From NCBI RefSeq assembly GCF_002934685.1, contig NZ_NKHL01000121.1:62001-126000 (forward strand): 64,000 bases of DNA. The letters are read 5' to 3'. The DNA is from Pseudomonas bohemica (GTDB lineage: Bacteria; Pseudomonadota; Gammaproteobacteria; Pseudomonadales; Pseudomonadaceae). This document shows positions 52,113 to 62,768 of this stretch, piece by piece. The position numbers were made by a program, and so were the translations under genes. A model generated the notes under the pieces. It was not told where the DNA came from, made no database searches, and saw nothing but the letters and a program-made list of their open reading frames with translations. Numbering within the stretch: position 1 is the first letter of the stretch; every line of letters starts with the position of its first letter.

Positions 52113-55100
52113 TTATAACGACGGTTTCCGCGCTGTGCTATCCGAAAAGTCTGAAACGGCTATACGAAGAAACGTCGAGCAGAATTCTTCGGGGGCCAGG
52201 GGGAGGCTGACGATGTAGCCCTGGATCTGTTCGCAGCCTTCTTCGGCGAGGAATTGTTGTTGTTCGAGGGTTTCGACGCCTTCAGCAATCACGGTCAGTT
52301 GCATGCTGCTACCCAAGGCGATGATGGCGCGCACGATAGCGGCGTCGTGTTGGTCGTCAGGCAGGCCGCGCACGAATGATTGGTCGATCTTGAGGATGTC
52401 CAGTGGCAGGCGTTTGAGATAGCTGAGCGATGAATAGCCGGTGCCGAAGTCGTCGATGGCCAGTTGCACACCGATTTTTTTGAGGCGATGCAGCACTGAA
52501 AGCGCTTCTTCGGTCTGGGACATGATGAAGTTTTCGGTGATTTCCAGCTGCAGGCATCCAGGCTGCAGTTGGTACTGGTTGAGCAACTGTTCGATGCGAT
52601 TGAGCAGGTTGGGCTGGCGCAGTTGCGCGCCCGCCAGGTTCACCGAAAGCGAGCCGAACACATCGTAGGACTGGTTCCATTGGTGGAGCTGTTGGCAGGC
52701 TCTGTCGAGTACCCATTCGCCGATCTGCAGGATCATGCCGTTTTCCTCTGCCAGAGGAATGAACCGCTCGGGTGGGACTTCTCCGAAAGTTGGGTGGGTC
52801 CAGCGGATAAGGGCTTCGGCTCCGACCAGCCGTTGTGTCAGCAAGCTGATCTTGGGTTGGTAGGAAAGGGTGAATTCGTTGCGTTCGATGGCGCGCCGCA
52901 GTTCGTGCTCCAAAGCGACGCGCTCACTGGCCTGGGCGGTAAGGTCGCGGGTATAGCTTTCGACGCGGTTGCGGCCTTTGGCCTTGGAGCGATACATCGC
53001 GGCATCGGCGTTTTTGATGAGGGTGGCAACGTCTGCTCCATCGTTAGGAAACAATGCGGTGCCAATGCTGGTGCTGATGAAGAACTCGTGCTCCCCGGCC
53101 TGGAAGGGGGCGGAGAAGCTGTTCAGCAGCTTTGTGGCAATGGCTTCGGCGTCACTTCCGGTTTGCAGGCCCGGGAGCAGGATGATGAATTCGTCGCCAC
53201 CCAATCGGGCGACGGTATCGATGTCGCGCAGGTTTTCTTTCAAGCGTTGGGCGATGCCTTTGAGCAACAGATCACCGACCGGGTGGCCCAGGCTGTCGTT
53301 GATGTGCTTGAAGCGGTCCAGATCGAGAAATAGCACCGCGCCGAGGCTATGGAGTTCTGTGCTGTGAACAAGGGCGGCGTGTAGCCGGCTTTCGAATAGC
53401 GTGCGATTCGGTAGGCCGGTGAGTGGGTCGTGGTGCGCCTGATAATCGAGCCGGGCCTGCGCCTGTTTGAGGCTCGAAATATCGGCGAAAACGGCGACAA
53501 AATGGGTGATGAACCTCTCGCGGTTGCGCACTGCGCTGATCGTCAGCCAGCTAGGGTAGATCTCGCCGTTCTTCCGGCGATTGCTGATTTCTCCCTGCCA
53601 ATGGCCTTCCGCGGTCAGCTGATACCACATGGCTGCGTAAAACGCGCTGTCATGTAGCCCTGAGGCCAGCAGGCGAGGGGTTTCGCCGATGGCTTCGCTC
53701 TCGCTGTAGCCAGTGATTTCACTGAAGGCGCGGTTGACGGCATTGATGCGCTGTCGAGTGTCGGTGATCAAGACGCCTTCGGCTGTGCTCTCGAAAACAG
53801 TGGCGGCCAATTGCAGCTTTTCCTGCATCTGCTGACGTTCGGTAATATCTCGGGCGATGGTGAGCATGCAGTCTTCGCCGCCGATGGGCAGCGGTCGTGA
53901 AGATATTTCGCACAGCCTTATCTGCCCGTCCCTACGTCTGATATGGCTAGTGAAGTCCTTGACGAAGCCATCGCGGTTCAATTGCTCAAGCAGTTGCTGA
54001 CGCTCATTCAGATCGACCCATATCCCGAGCTCAAGTGTCGTGCGATCCAGCGACAGCGAGCTGTGATAGCCAGTGATACGACTGAAACCATCGTTGATTT
54101 CCACCAGCAGTCCGTCGCTTTGCCGCGAAATGAGCAGGCCGTCGGGGGAGGAGTGGAAAGCCTTGGCGAACTTCTCCTCGGATAGCTGCAACTGCTGCTG
54201 AGCTTCCTTGAGTGGGGTGATGTCGCGCACAACCACCACCACAGCAGGGGTTGAATCCAGATCGAAAGGTTCAGCGGACAACAGGCCGGTAAACGTTCTG
54301 CCGTTGCTGCGGCGAAATGGCATTTCCAGATTGCGGATGCTGCCCTTTTGCAGGCGCTGAAGCAGACTGGGGCCAATATCCGGAATGCCCCAGATGTTCA
54401 GTTCACTCGGCGTTCGGCCGATCACCTCGCTGGCGTTTATGCCGATCTGCTCGACGAATGCCCGGTTCGCCTCCAGGAAGCAACCATCCGACAGTCTCGC
54501 AATCACCAGGATGTCCGGGCATTGCGCGAATACCGAGGCGAATTTCCCCTCAGATTGACGCAGAGCCTCTTCGGTCTGCTTGGCTTCTGTGATGTCGATC
54601 ATGAGCCCACGCATCACCGGTTCGTGGCCGTAGCTGATCAACGCAACGATGTCACGTATCCACAACGTTCGGCCGTCGGCACTGATGACGCGATAATCGA
54701 CGCTGTGATCGTTGCCCAGTTTTGTTTGTTGGTCGCAATAAGTTACGGCAGCTTGCAGGTCCGCAGGGTGCACGAGGCTGTGCCAGAAACCGGGCTTGAG
54801 CCATTGGTGGAGCGGGTAGCCGAGCAGGTTCTCGGCGTGAGGCGAGACATAGTTGTACGAATAGTCGTGGGTGCTGGCTTCCCACGCGATGGCCGACAGA
54901 CTTTCGATCATGCCGCGGTAATGGTATTCGCTGCTGCGCAGCTCCTGTTCGAGTGCCACCCGGCGGGAGATCTCCGAGCTGAGGCGGCGGTTGATCCGGA
55001 CTACGATCGCCAGAATCGTCGACAGCAGGAGCAGGCCCGGAAGCCCGTAAAGCAAGAAGTCCCGCCAGAACTTGGCGGATTCGCGGGAGCGGGCGTTCAG

Positions 55101-55358
55101 CGCGGGTGTCCCGAGATCGGCTCGGGGAGGGTCGGCGTAGGTCAGCGCCTGATGCAGACCGTCTTCCGAAGCCGGAAGGTTGCCGCCGACGAAACTGATT
55201 CCGTTCAAGTGTTCAATGTCCGGCGATGCAGCATCCGTGCGCTGCATTGATCCGTCATGCATGCCCGGCCAGGTCGTTTCCCCTTGTGGAAGAAGCTGAG
55301 CGTCGACGGTGGTCGACCCCATCAAGCACAACAAAGCAATGGCCGGCATCCAAAACAT
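52113..55358 (-). CDS. PAS-GGDEF-EAL sensor phosphodiesterase/cyclase
   Basis: The 1081-residue protein has a secretion-type leader (MFWMPAIALLCLMGSTTVDA), a short periplasmic segment, one membrane helix (residues about 95-117, FLLYGLPGLLLLSTILAIVV), four PAS-type modules (about 140-640), then GGDEF and EAL domains. The GGDEF site is ARLGGDEFIIL with an RDID inhibition site five residues before it. The EAL domain has EALIRW, DDFGTGYSSLSYLKRLPLDILKIDQSFVRGL and AEGVET, so it is probably active. It makes or, more likely, degrades cyclic di-GMP in response to a signal. It follows rpoD on the same strand beyond a terminator. Confidence 0.92.
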   Translation of the reverse strand: MFWMPAIALLCLMGSTTVDAQLLPQGETTWPGMHDGSMQRTDAASPDIEHLNGISFVGGNLPASEDGLHQALTYADPPRADLGTPALNARSRESAKFWRDFLLYGLPGLLLLSTILAIVVRINRRLSSEISRRVALEQELRSSEYHYRGMIESLSAIAWEASTHDYSYNYVSPHAENLLGYPLHQWLKPGFWHSLVHPADLQAAVTYCDQQTKLGNDHSVDYRVISADGRTLWIRDIVALISYGHEPVMRGLMIDITEAKQTEEALRQSEGKFASVFAQCPDILVIARLSDGCFLEANRAFVEQIGINASEVIGRTPSELNIWGIPDIGPSLLQRLQKGSIRNLEMPFRRSNGRTFTGLLSAEPFDLDSTPAVVVVVRDITPLKEAQQQLQLSEEKFAKAFHSSPDGLLISRQSDGLLVEINDGFSRITGYHSSLSLDRTTLELGIWVDLNERQQLLEQLNRDGFVKDFTSHIRRRDGQIRLCEISSRPLPIGGEDCMLTIARDITERQQMQEKLQLAATVFESTAEGVLITDTRQRINAVNRAFSEITGYSESEAIGETPRLLASGLHDSAFYAAMWYQLTAEGHWQGEISNRRKNGEIYPSWLTISAVRNRERFITHFVAVFADISSLKQAQARLDYQAHHDPLTGLPNRTLFESRLHAALVHSTELHSLGAVLFLDLDRFKHINDSLGHPVGDLLLKGIAQRLKENLRDIDTVARLGGDEFIILLPGLQTGSDAEAIATKLLNSFSAPFQAGEHEFFISTSIGTALFPNDGADVATLIKNADAAMYRSKAKGRNRVESYTRDLTAQASERVALEHELRRAIERNEFTLSYQPKISLLTQRLVGAEALIRWTHPTFGEVPPERFIPLAEENGMILQIGEWVLDRACQQLHQWNQSYDVFGSLSVNLAGAQLRQPNLLNRIEQLLNQYQLQPGCLQLEITENFIMSQTEEALSVLHRLKKIGVQLAIDDFGTGYSSLSYLKRLPLDILKIDQSFVRGLPDDQHDAAIVRAIIALGSSMQLTVIAEGVETLEQQQFLAEEGCEQIQGYIVSLPLAPEEFCSTFLRIAVSDFSDSTARKPSL

Positions 55359-55450
55359 GGCAGCCTCATTAGTTGCATCGTTAGGAATGAGTCGAGTGTA
55401 GCTGTGCTTGGGGCGGGTGGCACACTGCCAAATTTCTGTTCCTTGAAACG

Positions 55451-55479
55451 CAAGACCCCCGGCATGGCCGGGGGTCTTG
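55451..55479 (-). terminator. rpoD terminator
   Basis: CAAGACCCCCGGC and GCCGGGGGTCTTG, perfect 13-base arms around three bases, lie just after the rpoD stop and upstream of the GGDEF/EAL gene. Confidence 0.88.
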
Positions 55480-55496
55480 TTTAGACGCGTTTGAGC

Positions 55497-57341
<1,845 letters not shown>

Positions 57342-57408
57342 AACACCCTATCCACTGAAGGTCTTGGCGGGCAAAAAACAAGCCGAGGATTATACCCGAG
57401 CTCGGACC

Positions 57409-59379
57409 TCACGCGCCAGTTGAGGTCGGGGTTTGTGCAGGAACTTTGCGATTTAACAGGTTGAGTAGCTGAACTTTTTCCTCAGCACTCAGCCCGGTCT
57501 GCCGTTCCTTCCTGATCAATTGATCCAGGCTTCGCTCGCGTTGGCGGGCGGACAAGCTAGTTATAGTGTCGAAAAACTGTTGTTCAAGGTTATCGGCCGA
57601 TATCAGCCATTCCTTTTCCGCCAGTTGTCGTAATAATCGTCCCTGATCGGTCCCGTGCCAGCGAGCGATCAACTGCAGCGATCGCAGCTTGGGGTTTTTT
57701 TGCAGTGCTTCGAGTAGCGCCACCAGCAACTGTGAGTAAACGTTGTCTTCTGCGGCGAAGTGGCTGGTATCTTCCACCTTCTGTGACAGATCAGGATGAT
57801 GAAGCAGGGTCCTGAGCGCTGTCAGAGTCGGAGGTTCGACGGTCGCCGGCGTTCGCGGGGCACGTGGCTCAAAATCGGGTCGTTTACCGTTCCTGTCCCA
57901 CTTCTTGCCCTTGTCCCAAGGTTTCTTTTCCCATTTTTTCTGTTGTCCGCCCGATGTATTGGGCGTCCATTCCTGCTGCGGTTCGTATGCGTCGTGAGGC
58001 TGGTAATCGCCGTAATCGGGCACTGAATCGTAGTCGAAGCCCGGATCGTAAACCGGTTGTGGCTCGGCTGGAGCGGTCTGCACCAGCTGATTCACGGCCG
58101 CGGTATCCAGCCCGGTAATTTCCTTGAGACGGCGACGCATCAGTTCGCGCAGATTAGCCCCAGGGACTTTTTCGATCAGCGGTGCCGCCAGGGTGACCAT
58201 ATGTGCTTTGCCTTCCAGCGAGCGCGGGTCCGCCTCTTTGGTCAGCTGTTCGAAAAAGTAGTCGGCCAGCGGTTGTGCGTGCTGGTTGATCCTGGCCTTG
58301 AATGCGTCAGTGCCTTCCGCGCGAACCAGGGTATCCGGGTCTTCGCCTTCGGGTAGAAACAGAAAGCGCGCGCGACGACCGTCCTGAAGACTGGAAAGCG
58401 TTGCCTCCAGTGCTCGCCAGGCGGCGTTGCGGCCGGCCTGGTCTCCGTCGAAGCAGAACAGAACGTTCGGCACCACGCGAAACAACCTTTTAAGGTGCTC
58501 TTCGCTGGTGGCGGTGCCCAGTGTCGCGACGGCGTTGCGCAAGCCCTGTTGGGCCAGTGCAATGACATCCATGTAGCCTTCGACCACGATGATCTCGTCG
58601 AGGTTGCGATTGTATTTGCGTGCCTCGAACAGGCCGTACAGCTCCTGGCCCTTATGAAATACCGGGGTCTCCGGAGAGTTCAGGTATTTCGGTTTGTCGT
58701 CACCCAGAACCCGACCGCCAAAGGCGATGACTCGGCCTCGACTGTCGCGAATGGGGAACATGACCCGGTCGCGAAAACGATCGTAGCGCTTGCCGGTTTC
58801 GGCGTTCTCGATCAGCAGGCCGGCATCGATCATGGCCTTCTGCTGAAGGGTGTCGCTGCTCAGATGCTTGTACAGATTGTCCCAGCCAGGCGGGGCGAAC
58901 CCCAGGCCGAAGTCGCGGGCAATCTCGCCTGACAGGCCACGGCCTTTCAGGTAGTCCACTGCGGATTTACGTGTCGGATGGCTTTTCAGTGCGGCACGGT
59001 AGAAATCGGCGGCGGCGGTCAATAGCGGGTAAAGCGGCGAATCAACGGGCTGCCTTGGCTTTTGGCCTCTGACACCCTGTTCGCGGGGTACTTCCATGCC
59101 AGCGGCTTTGGCCAGTTCCTCGACGGCCTGGGGGAAATCCAGGTTGTCGTGGTCCATGATGAAGCCAAGGGCGTTGCCACCTGCGCCACAACCGAAGCAG
59201 TAATAGAACTGCTTGTCGGGGCTGACGCTGAACGACGGTGTCTTTTCCTTGTGGAAAGGACAGCAGGCGCTGAAGTTCTTGCCGGTTTTCTTTAATTGGA
59301 CGCGTGAGCTGACAACATCGACGATGTCGGTGCGGTTCAGAAGGTCGTCAATAAAACCTTGGGGAATCAGTCCGGCCAT
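57409..59379 (-). CDS. dnaG: DNA primase DnaG
   Basis: The 656-residue primase has the N-terminal CHC2 zinc ribbon (CCPFHKEKTPSFSV...YYCFGCG, residues about 39-66), the Toprim RNA-polymerase core (VVEGYMDVIALAQ near 260 and CFDGDQAGRNAA), and a C-terminal DnaB-interacting domain after a Pro/Gln/Trp-rich linker. It makes RNA primers for the replication fork. It lies between rpsU and rpoD. Confidence 0.97.
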   Translation of the reverse strand: MAGLIPQGFIDDLLNRTDIVDVVSSRVQLKKTGKNFSACCPFHKEKTPSFSVSPDKQFYYCFGCGAGGNALGFIMDHDNLDFPQAVEELAKAAGMEVPREQGVRGQKPRQPVDSPLYPLLTAAADFYRAALKSHPTRKSAVDYLKGRGLSGEIARDFGLGFAPPGWDNLYKHLSSDTLQQKAMIDAGLLIENAETGKRYDRFRDRVMFPIRDSRGRVIAFGGRVLGDDKPKYLNSPETPVFHKGQELYGLFEARKYNRNLDEIIVVEGYMDVIALAQQGLRNAVATLGTATSEEHLKRLFRVVPNVLFCFDGDQAGRNAAWRALEATLSSLQDGRRARFLFLPEGEDPDTLVRAEGTDAFKARINQHAQPLADYFFEQLTKEADPRSLEGKAHMVTLAAPLIEKVPGANLRELMRRRLKEITGLDTAAVNQLVQTAPAEPQPVYDPGFDYDSVPDYGDYQPHDAYEPQQEWTPNTSGGQQKKWEKKPWDKGKKWDRNGKRPDFEPRAPRTPATVEPPTLTALRTLLHHPDLSQKVEDTSHFAAEDNVYSQLLVALLEALQKNPKLRSLQLIARWHGTDQGRLLRQLAEKEWLISADNLEQQFFDTITSLSARQRERSLDQLIRKERQTGLSAEEKVQLLNLLNRKVPAQTPTSTGA

Positions 59380-59577
59380 GGCGTTCTCATCATCAGGCGC
59401 CCCGCCAGAAAGATCGTGGCGAATCCAAAGCGTAACGACGGTTGCTTGGTCAGTGTAGACGGGTCAACGCTGCCTGAATCAGGCTGGAAGAATGAGACGA
59501 GGTTCGTCTTGGTCGCATCTGCGATCGTCGAAAGCCTTTGTCCGTGCTGCTTGAGGCTAAAACTGTAACTGCCGACA

Positions 59578-59597
59578 GCCCGGCTTTGAGGCCGGGC
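59578..59597 (-). terminator. Hairpin between rpsU and dnaG, possible partial terminator
   Basis: GCCCGGC-TTTGAG-GCCGGGC lies about 30 bases after the rpsU stop. No T run follows on the minus strand. It may attenuate dnaG relative to rpsU, as the internal terminator of the E. coli operon does. Confidence 0.5.
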
Positions 59598-59626
59598 AAG
59601 GCAGAAGCTTGCGACGAACGTCTGTA

Positions 59627-59842
59627 TTAATACAGACGAACGGCGCGGCGCTGTTCGCGCTGAACTTTCTTGGCGTGACGCTTAACAGCAGCAGCTGCCA
59701 TACGCTTACGCTTGGAAGTTGGCTTCTCGTAAAATTCGCGGCTACGAACTTCGGCCAGAGTGCCGGCTTTCTCGCAGGAGCGCTTGAAACGACGCAGAGC
59801 TACGTCGAAGGGTTCATTCTCTTTAACTTTGACGGCTGGCAT
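59627..59842 (-). CDS. rpsU: 30S ribosomal protein S21
   Basis: The 71-residue basic protein PAVKVKENEPFDVALRRFKRSCEKAG... is ribosomal protein S21, which acts in translation initiation. AAGG precedes the ATG. It is the first gene of rpsU-dnaG-rpoD and is divergent from tsaD. Confidence 0.98.
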   Translation of the reverse strand: MPAVKVKENEPFDVALRRFKRSCEKAGTLAEVRSREFYEKPTSKRKRMAAAAVKRHAKKVQREQRRAVRLY

Positions 59843-59922
59843 CCAGAGCTACCTTCATTCATTACCGGGGTCGACGCCTCGTACAACGCTTGCACTGAGT
59901 ACGCCGGTTTTAAGGGTTGCGG

Positions 59923-59952
59923 ATGTTAACCCCTCGGCGCGAGGAATGCAAA
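59923..59952 (-). promoter_or_regulatory. Candidate sigma-70 promoter of rpsU-dnaG-rpoD
   Basis: On the minus strand TTTGCA (59947-59952) and TAACAT (59923-59928) are separated by 18 bases, about 80 bases before the rpsU ATG. The same 196-base interval must also hold the tsaD promoter, for which a TATTAT hexamer at 59995-60000 is a candidate. Confidence 0.5.
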
Positions 59953-60038
59953 GCCCCTGATCGAAAACTGCTGGTCGCAGGCATAAGCGGCGACTATTAT
60001 GCGCGCCTTCGAATTCAGCCTCCACAAGGCGTACCCCC

Positions 60039-61064
60039 ATGTTAGTACTGGGATTGGAAACATCCTGCGACGAGACCGGCGTTGCGCTCTACGACAGCGA
60101 ACGCGGGCTGCTCGCCGATGCATTATTCAGCCAGATCGACCTGCACCGGGTCTACGGCGGCGTGGTTCCGGAGCTTGCCTCCCGCGATCACGTAAAACGC
60201 ATGCTGCCTTTGATTCGTCAGGTGTTGGCCGAAGCCGATTGCGCTGCGACAGAGATCGACGCGATCGCTTACACCGCAGGCCCCGGCCTGGTTGGCGCGC
60301 TGCTGGTCGGGGCTTCCTGTGCACAGGCGCTGGCTTTCGCCTGGGACATTCCCGCCCTGGGCGTACATCATATGGAAGGTCACCTGCTGGCTCCCATGCT
60401 GGAAGCACAGCCACCCGAGTTTCCGTTCGTCGCTTTGTTGGCTTCAGGTGGTCATACGCAGCTGGTTCGTGTCGATGGCATTGGTCTTTATGAGCTGCTG
60501 GGGGAAACCCTGGACGACGCCGCCGGTGAAGCATTCGACAAGACTGCGAAGATGATGGGCCTGAATTACCCAGGCGGGCCCGAGATTTCTCGTCTGGCGT
60601 TAAGCGGAACGTCGGGTCGCTTTACTTTCCCGCGACCGATGACTGATCGCCCCGGCCTTGATTTCAGTTTCAGCGGCCTGAAAACCTTCGCTCTGAACAC
60701 TTGGCAGCAATGCCAAAGCGCTGGAGACGACGGCGAGCAAACCCGTTGCGACATCGCGCTGGCCTTCCAGCAGGCGGTGGTGGAGACTTTGACCATCAAG
60801 TGCAAGCGCGCACTCAAGCAAACCGGCCTCAAGCGCCTGGTCATTGCCGGGGGCGTGAGCGCGAACAAGGCTTTGCGTCAGTCGCTGGAGCAGATGCTCG
60901 GCGCACTGGGTGGCAATGTGTATTACGCGCGGCCGGAGTTCTGCACCGACAACGGCGCGATGATCGCTTTTGCCGGGTGTCAGCGCCTACAGGCGGGGCA
61001 GAAGGAAAGTCTGAGCATCAGTGTCCAGGCTCGCTGGCCGATGGAGCAGTTGCCGGGTCTTTAA
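60039..61064 (+). CDS. tsaD: tRNA N6-adenosine threonylcarbamoyltransferase TsaD
   Basis: The 341-residue ASKHA-fold enzyme carries the metal motif HHMEGHLLAP near residue 110 and VLGLETSCDETGVALYD at the N-terminus. With TsaB, TsaC and TsaE it forms t6A37 on ANN-decoding tRNAs. It is divergent from rpsU. AAGG lies about ten bases upstream of the ATG. Confidence 0.97.
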   Translation: MLVLGLETSCDETGVALYDSERGLLADALFSQIDLHRVYGGVVPELASRDHVKRMLPLIRQVLAEADCAATEIDAIAYTAGPGLVGALLVGASCAQALAFAWDIPALGVHHMEGHLLAPMLEAQPPEFPFVALLASGGHTQLVRVDGIGLYELLGETLDDAAGEAFDKTAKMMGLNYPGGPEISRLALSGTSGRFTFPRPMTDRPGLDFSFSGLKTFALNTWQQCQSAGDDGEQTRCDIALAFQQAVVETLTIKCKRALKQTGLKRLVIAGGVSANKALRQSLEQMLGALGGNVYYARPEFCTDNGAMIAFAGCQRLQAGQKESLSISVQARWPMEQLPGL

Positions 61065-61080
61065 TGTAGCGGTTTAGTCA

Positions 61081-61104
61081 AAAAAGGCTCGAATGAGCCT
61101 TTTT
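61081..61104. terminator. Bidirectional terminator between tsaD and plsY
   Basis: AAAAAGGCTC-GAAT-GAGCCTTTTT, perfect ten-base arms with A and T runs, serves both convergent genes. Confidence 0.92.
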
Positions 61105-61116
61105 CATCTTTTGCAT

Positions 61117-61686
61117 TCAGAAATGCCGTTCGCGCCCGGCAAACAGGTCGCGTAGATTGCCGCGATGACGCCAGACAATCAGCAAGCTCAGCAGAGTCAT
61201 GGGCAACAGCGCGTGAGGTTCTTGCCAAGCCAGCAGTGGCAGAGTCAGAGGCGTTGCGATCAGCGAAGCCAGTGAACTGGTGCGGGTGAGGTAGAAAATC
61301 AGCAGCCAGGCAATGATTGCCAGCAAGGCGGCAGGCGCATACAGGCCCAGCAGCATACCAGCAGCGGTGGCGACGCCTTTGCCGCCACGGAAACGGAAGT
61401 ACAGCGGGAAAAGATGGCCGAGCACCGCGCAAAGCCCCACCCACGCCTGTTGCCGTGGATCGAGTCCGGCCCAGCCAGCGATCAGCACCGGGATCAACCC
61501 TTTGCAGACGTCGCCGATCAGGGTCAGGATAGCGAGCTTCTTGCCGGCCAGGCGCAGCATGTTGGTGGCGCCCGCATTGCCCGAACCACTGGCGCGCGGG
61601 TCCGGACTGCCGGTGATGCGGCTGAGCAGGATGGCAAAGGACAGCGAGCCGAGCAGGTAGGCGAGGATCGCCAGTAACCAAAACAT
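61117..61686 (-). CDS. plsY: Glycerol-3-phosphate acyltransferase PlsY
   Basis: The 189-residue membrane enzyme has five hydrophobic segments and the PlsY motifs GSGNAGATNMLR and FRGGKGVAT. It uses acyl-phosphate to acylate glycerol-3-phosphate, the first step of phospholipid synthesis. ATG 61686 gives the usual length; an ATG nine bases upstream also exists. It is divergent from folB and convergent with tsaD. Confidence 0.95.
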   Translation of the reverse strand: MFWLLAILAYLLGSLSFAILLSRITGSPDPRASGSGNAGATNMLRLAGKKLAILTLIGDVCKGLIPVLIAGWAGLDPRQQAWVGLCAVLGHLFPLYFRFRGGKGVATAAGMLLGLYAPAALLAIIAWLLIFYLTRTSSLASLIATPLTLPLLAWQEPHALLPMTLLSLLIVWRHRGNLRDLFAGRERHF

Positions 61687-61760
61687 GCTAACCATTCCGG
61701 GTAGGGATGCCCTGATTCTAACGGCGCATCGCGCCCTTGTCGTGCAGCGGAGAGAAAGGC

Positions 61761-62114
61761 TTGGACAGAGTTTTCATTGAGGGTCTGGAAGTCGATACGG
61801 TGATTGGGGCCTACGACTGGGAGCGCGGCATCCGACAATGCCTGCGTCTGGATCTGAGTTTTGCCTGGGACAATCGGCCGGCGGCGGCAGGTGATGACCT
61901 GAGCAAGGCGCTCGATTACGCCAGTGTCTGCGCGCGCATCCAGGCGTTTGCCGATGTGTCGCAGTTCCAGTTGGTTGAGACCTTCGCTGAACGTCTGGCC
62001 GAAGTACTGATGAGTGAATTCCATATTCCCTGGCTGCACCTGAAGCTGACCAAGCCCGGAGCCGTGCCAGCGGCCAAAGGCGTGGGCGTGGAGATTGAGC
62101 GCGGATGTCGCTGA
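61761..62114 (+). CDS. folB: Dihydroneopterin aldolase
   Basis: The 117-residue protein starts with a TTG at 61761 (MDRVFIEGLEVDTVIGAYDWE), preceded by GGAG at eight bases; there is no in-frame ATG near. TVIGAYDWER, the VETFAERLAE catalytic Glu region and LTKPGAVPAAKGVGVEI are typical. It converts dihydroneopterin to 6-hydroxymethyl-dihydropterin in folate synthesis. It overlaps folK by ten bases. Confidence 0.94.
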   Translation: MDRVFIEGLEVDTVIGAYDWERGIRQCLRLDLSFAWDNRPAAAGDDLSKALDYASVCARIQAFADVSQFQLVETFAERLAEVLMSEFHIPWLHLKLTKPGAVPAAKGVGVEIERGCR

Positions 62115-62632
62115 CACGGATTTTCCTTGGGCTGGGCAGCAATATCGACCGGCATCTGCACTTGTGTGCGGGGCTCGAGGCACTGGCTGACTTCCTGACT
62201 GACATGTCCTGCTCGCCTGTGTTCGAGAGTCATCCAGTGGGAATCAAGAGTGGGCCATTCATCAATCTGGTGGTGTCAGCGCTGACGGACCTGCCCTTGA
62301 TCGAGCTTGACCGCCGCCTGAAATTCATCGAGGCCGATAACGGACGCTACGCACCGGACCGCAAGGGTTTGCCGCTGGATATCGATGTATTGCTGTATGG
62401 CGATCAGGTTGGCAATTTCGATGGCTTGATCCTGCCGCGCGCGGAAATTCTGAAGAACGCATTCGTGCTGTGGCCTTTGTCTCTGATTGCGCCGCAGATG
62501 ACGCACCCAGACGTAGGCGTAACATTCGCTCGTTTGTGGGAAAACGCGAAGATCGACCAGCAGCTGTGGCCGGTCGGGTTCGAGTGGCGGGGTAAGCAAC
62601 TGACTCCGGTCGGGATGTTGCCCTCTATCTAA
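62105..62632 (+). CDS. folK: 2-amino-4-hydroxy-6-hydroxymethyldihydropteridine diphosphokinase
   Basis: The 175-residue HPPK has FLGLGSNIDRHLHLC at the N-terminus, FINLVVSALTDLP and the catalytic RKGLPLDIDVLLYGD (two Asp). It transfers pyrophosphate from ATP to the FolB product. It is slightly longer at the C-terminus than the E. coli enzyme. Overlap with folB implies coupling. Confidence 0.93.
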   Translation: MSLTRIFLGLGSNIDRHLHLCAGLEALADFLTDMSCSPVFESHPVGIKSGPFINLVVSALTDLPLIELDRRLKFIEADNGRYAPDRKGLPLDIDVLLYGDQVGNFDGLILPRAEILKNAFVLWPLSLIAPQMTHPDVGVTFARLWENAKIDQQLWPVGFEWRGKQLTPVGMLPSI

Positions 62633-62651
62633 CAGGCATCACCCGTTCTCT

Positions 62652-62740
62652 GTACGAGTGAGCTTGCTCACGGACGCCTAGTGCCAGTCAGCTTGGGTGG
62701 GACTGCCCCACCGCATTCGTGAACAAGCTCACTCCCACAG
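62652..62740. repeat. REP doublet, GTGGGAGTGAGCTTGCTCAC family (left unit diverged)
   Basis: GAGTGAGCTTGCTCACGGA on the left and ATTCGTGAACAAGCTCACTC on the right, inverted, lie between the convergent folK and cca genes. Confidence 0.8.
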
Positions 62741-62768
62741 CGACCGCAAACTCCCCTGTGTCATGCAT

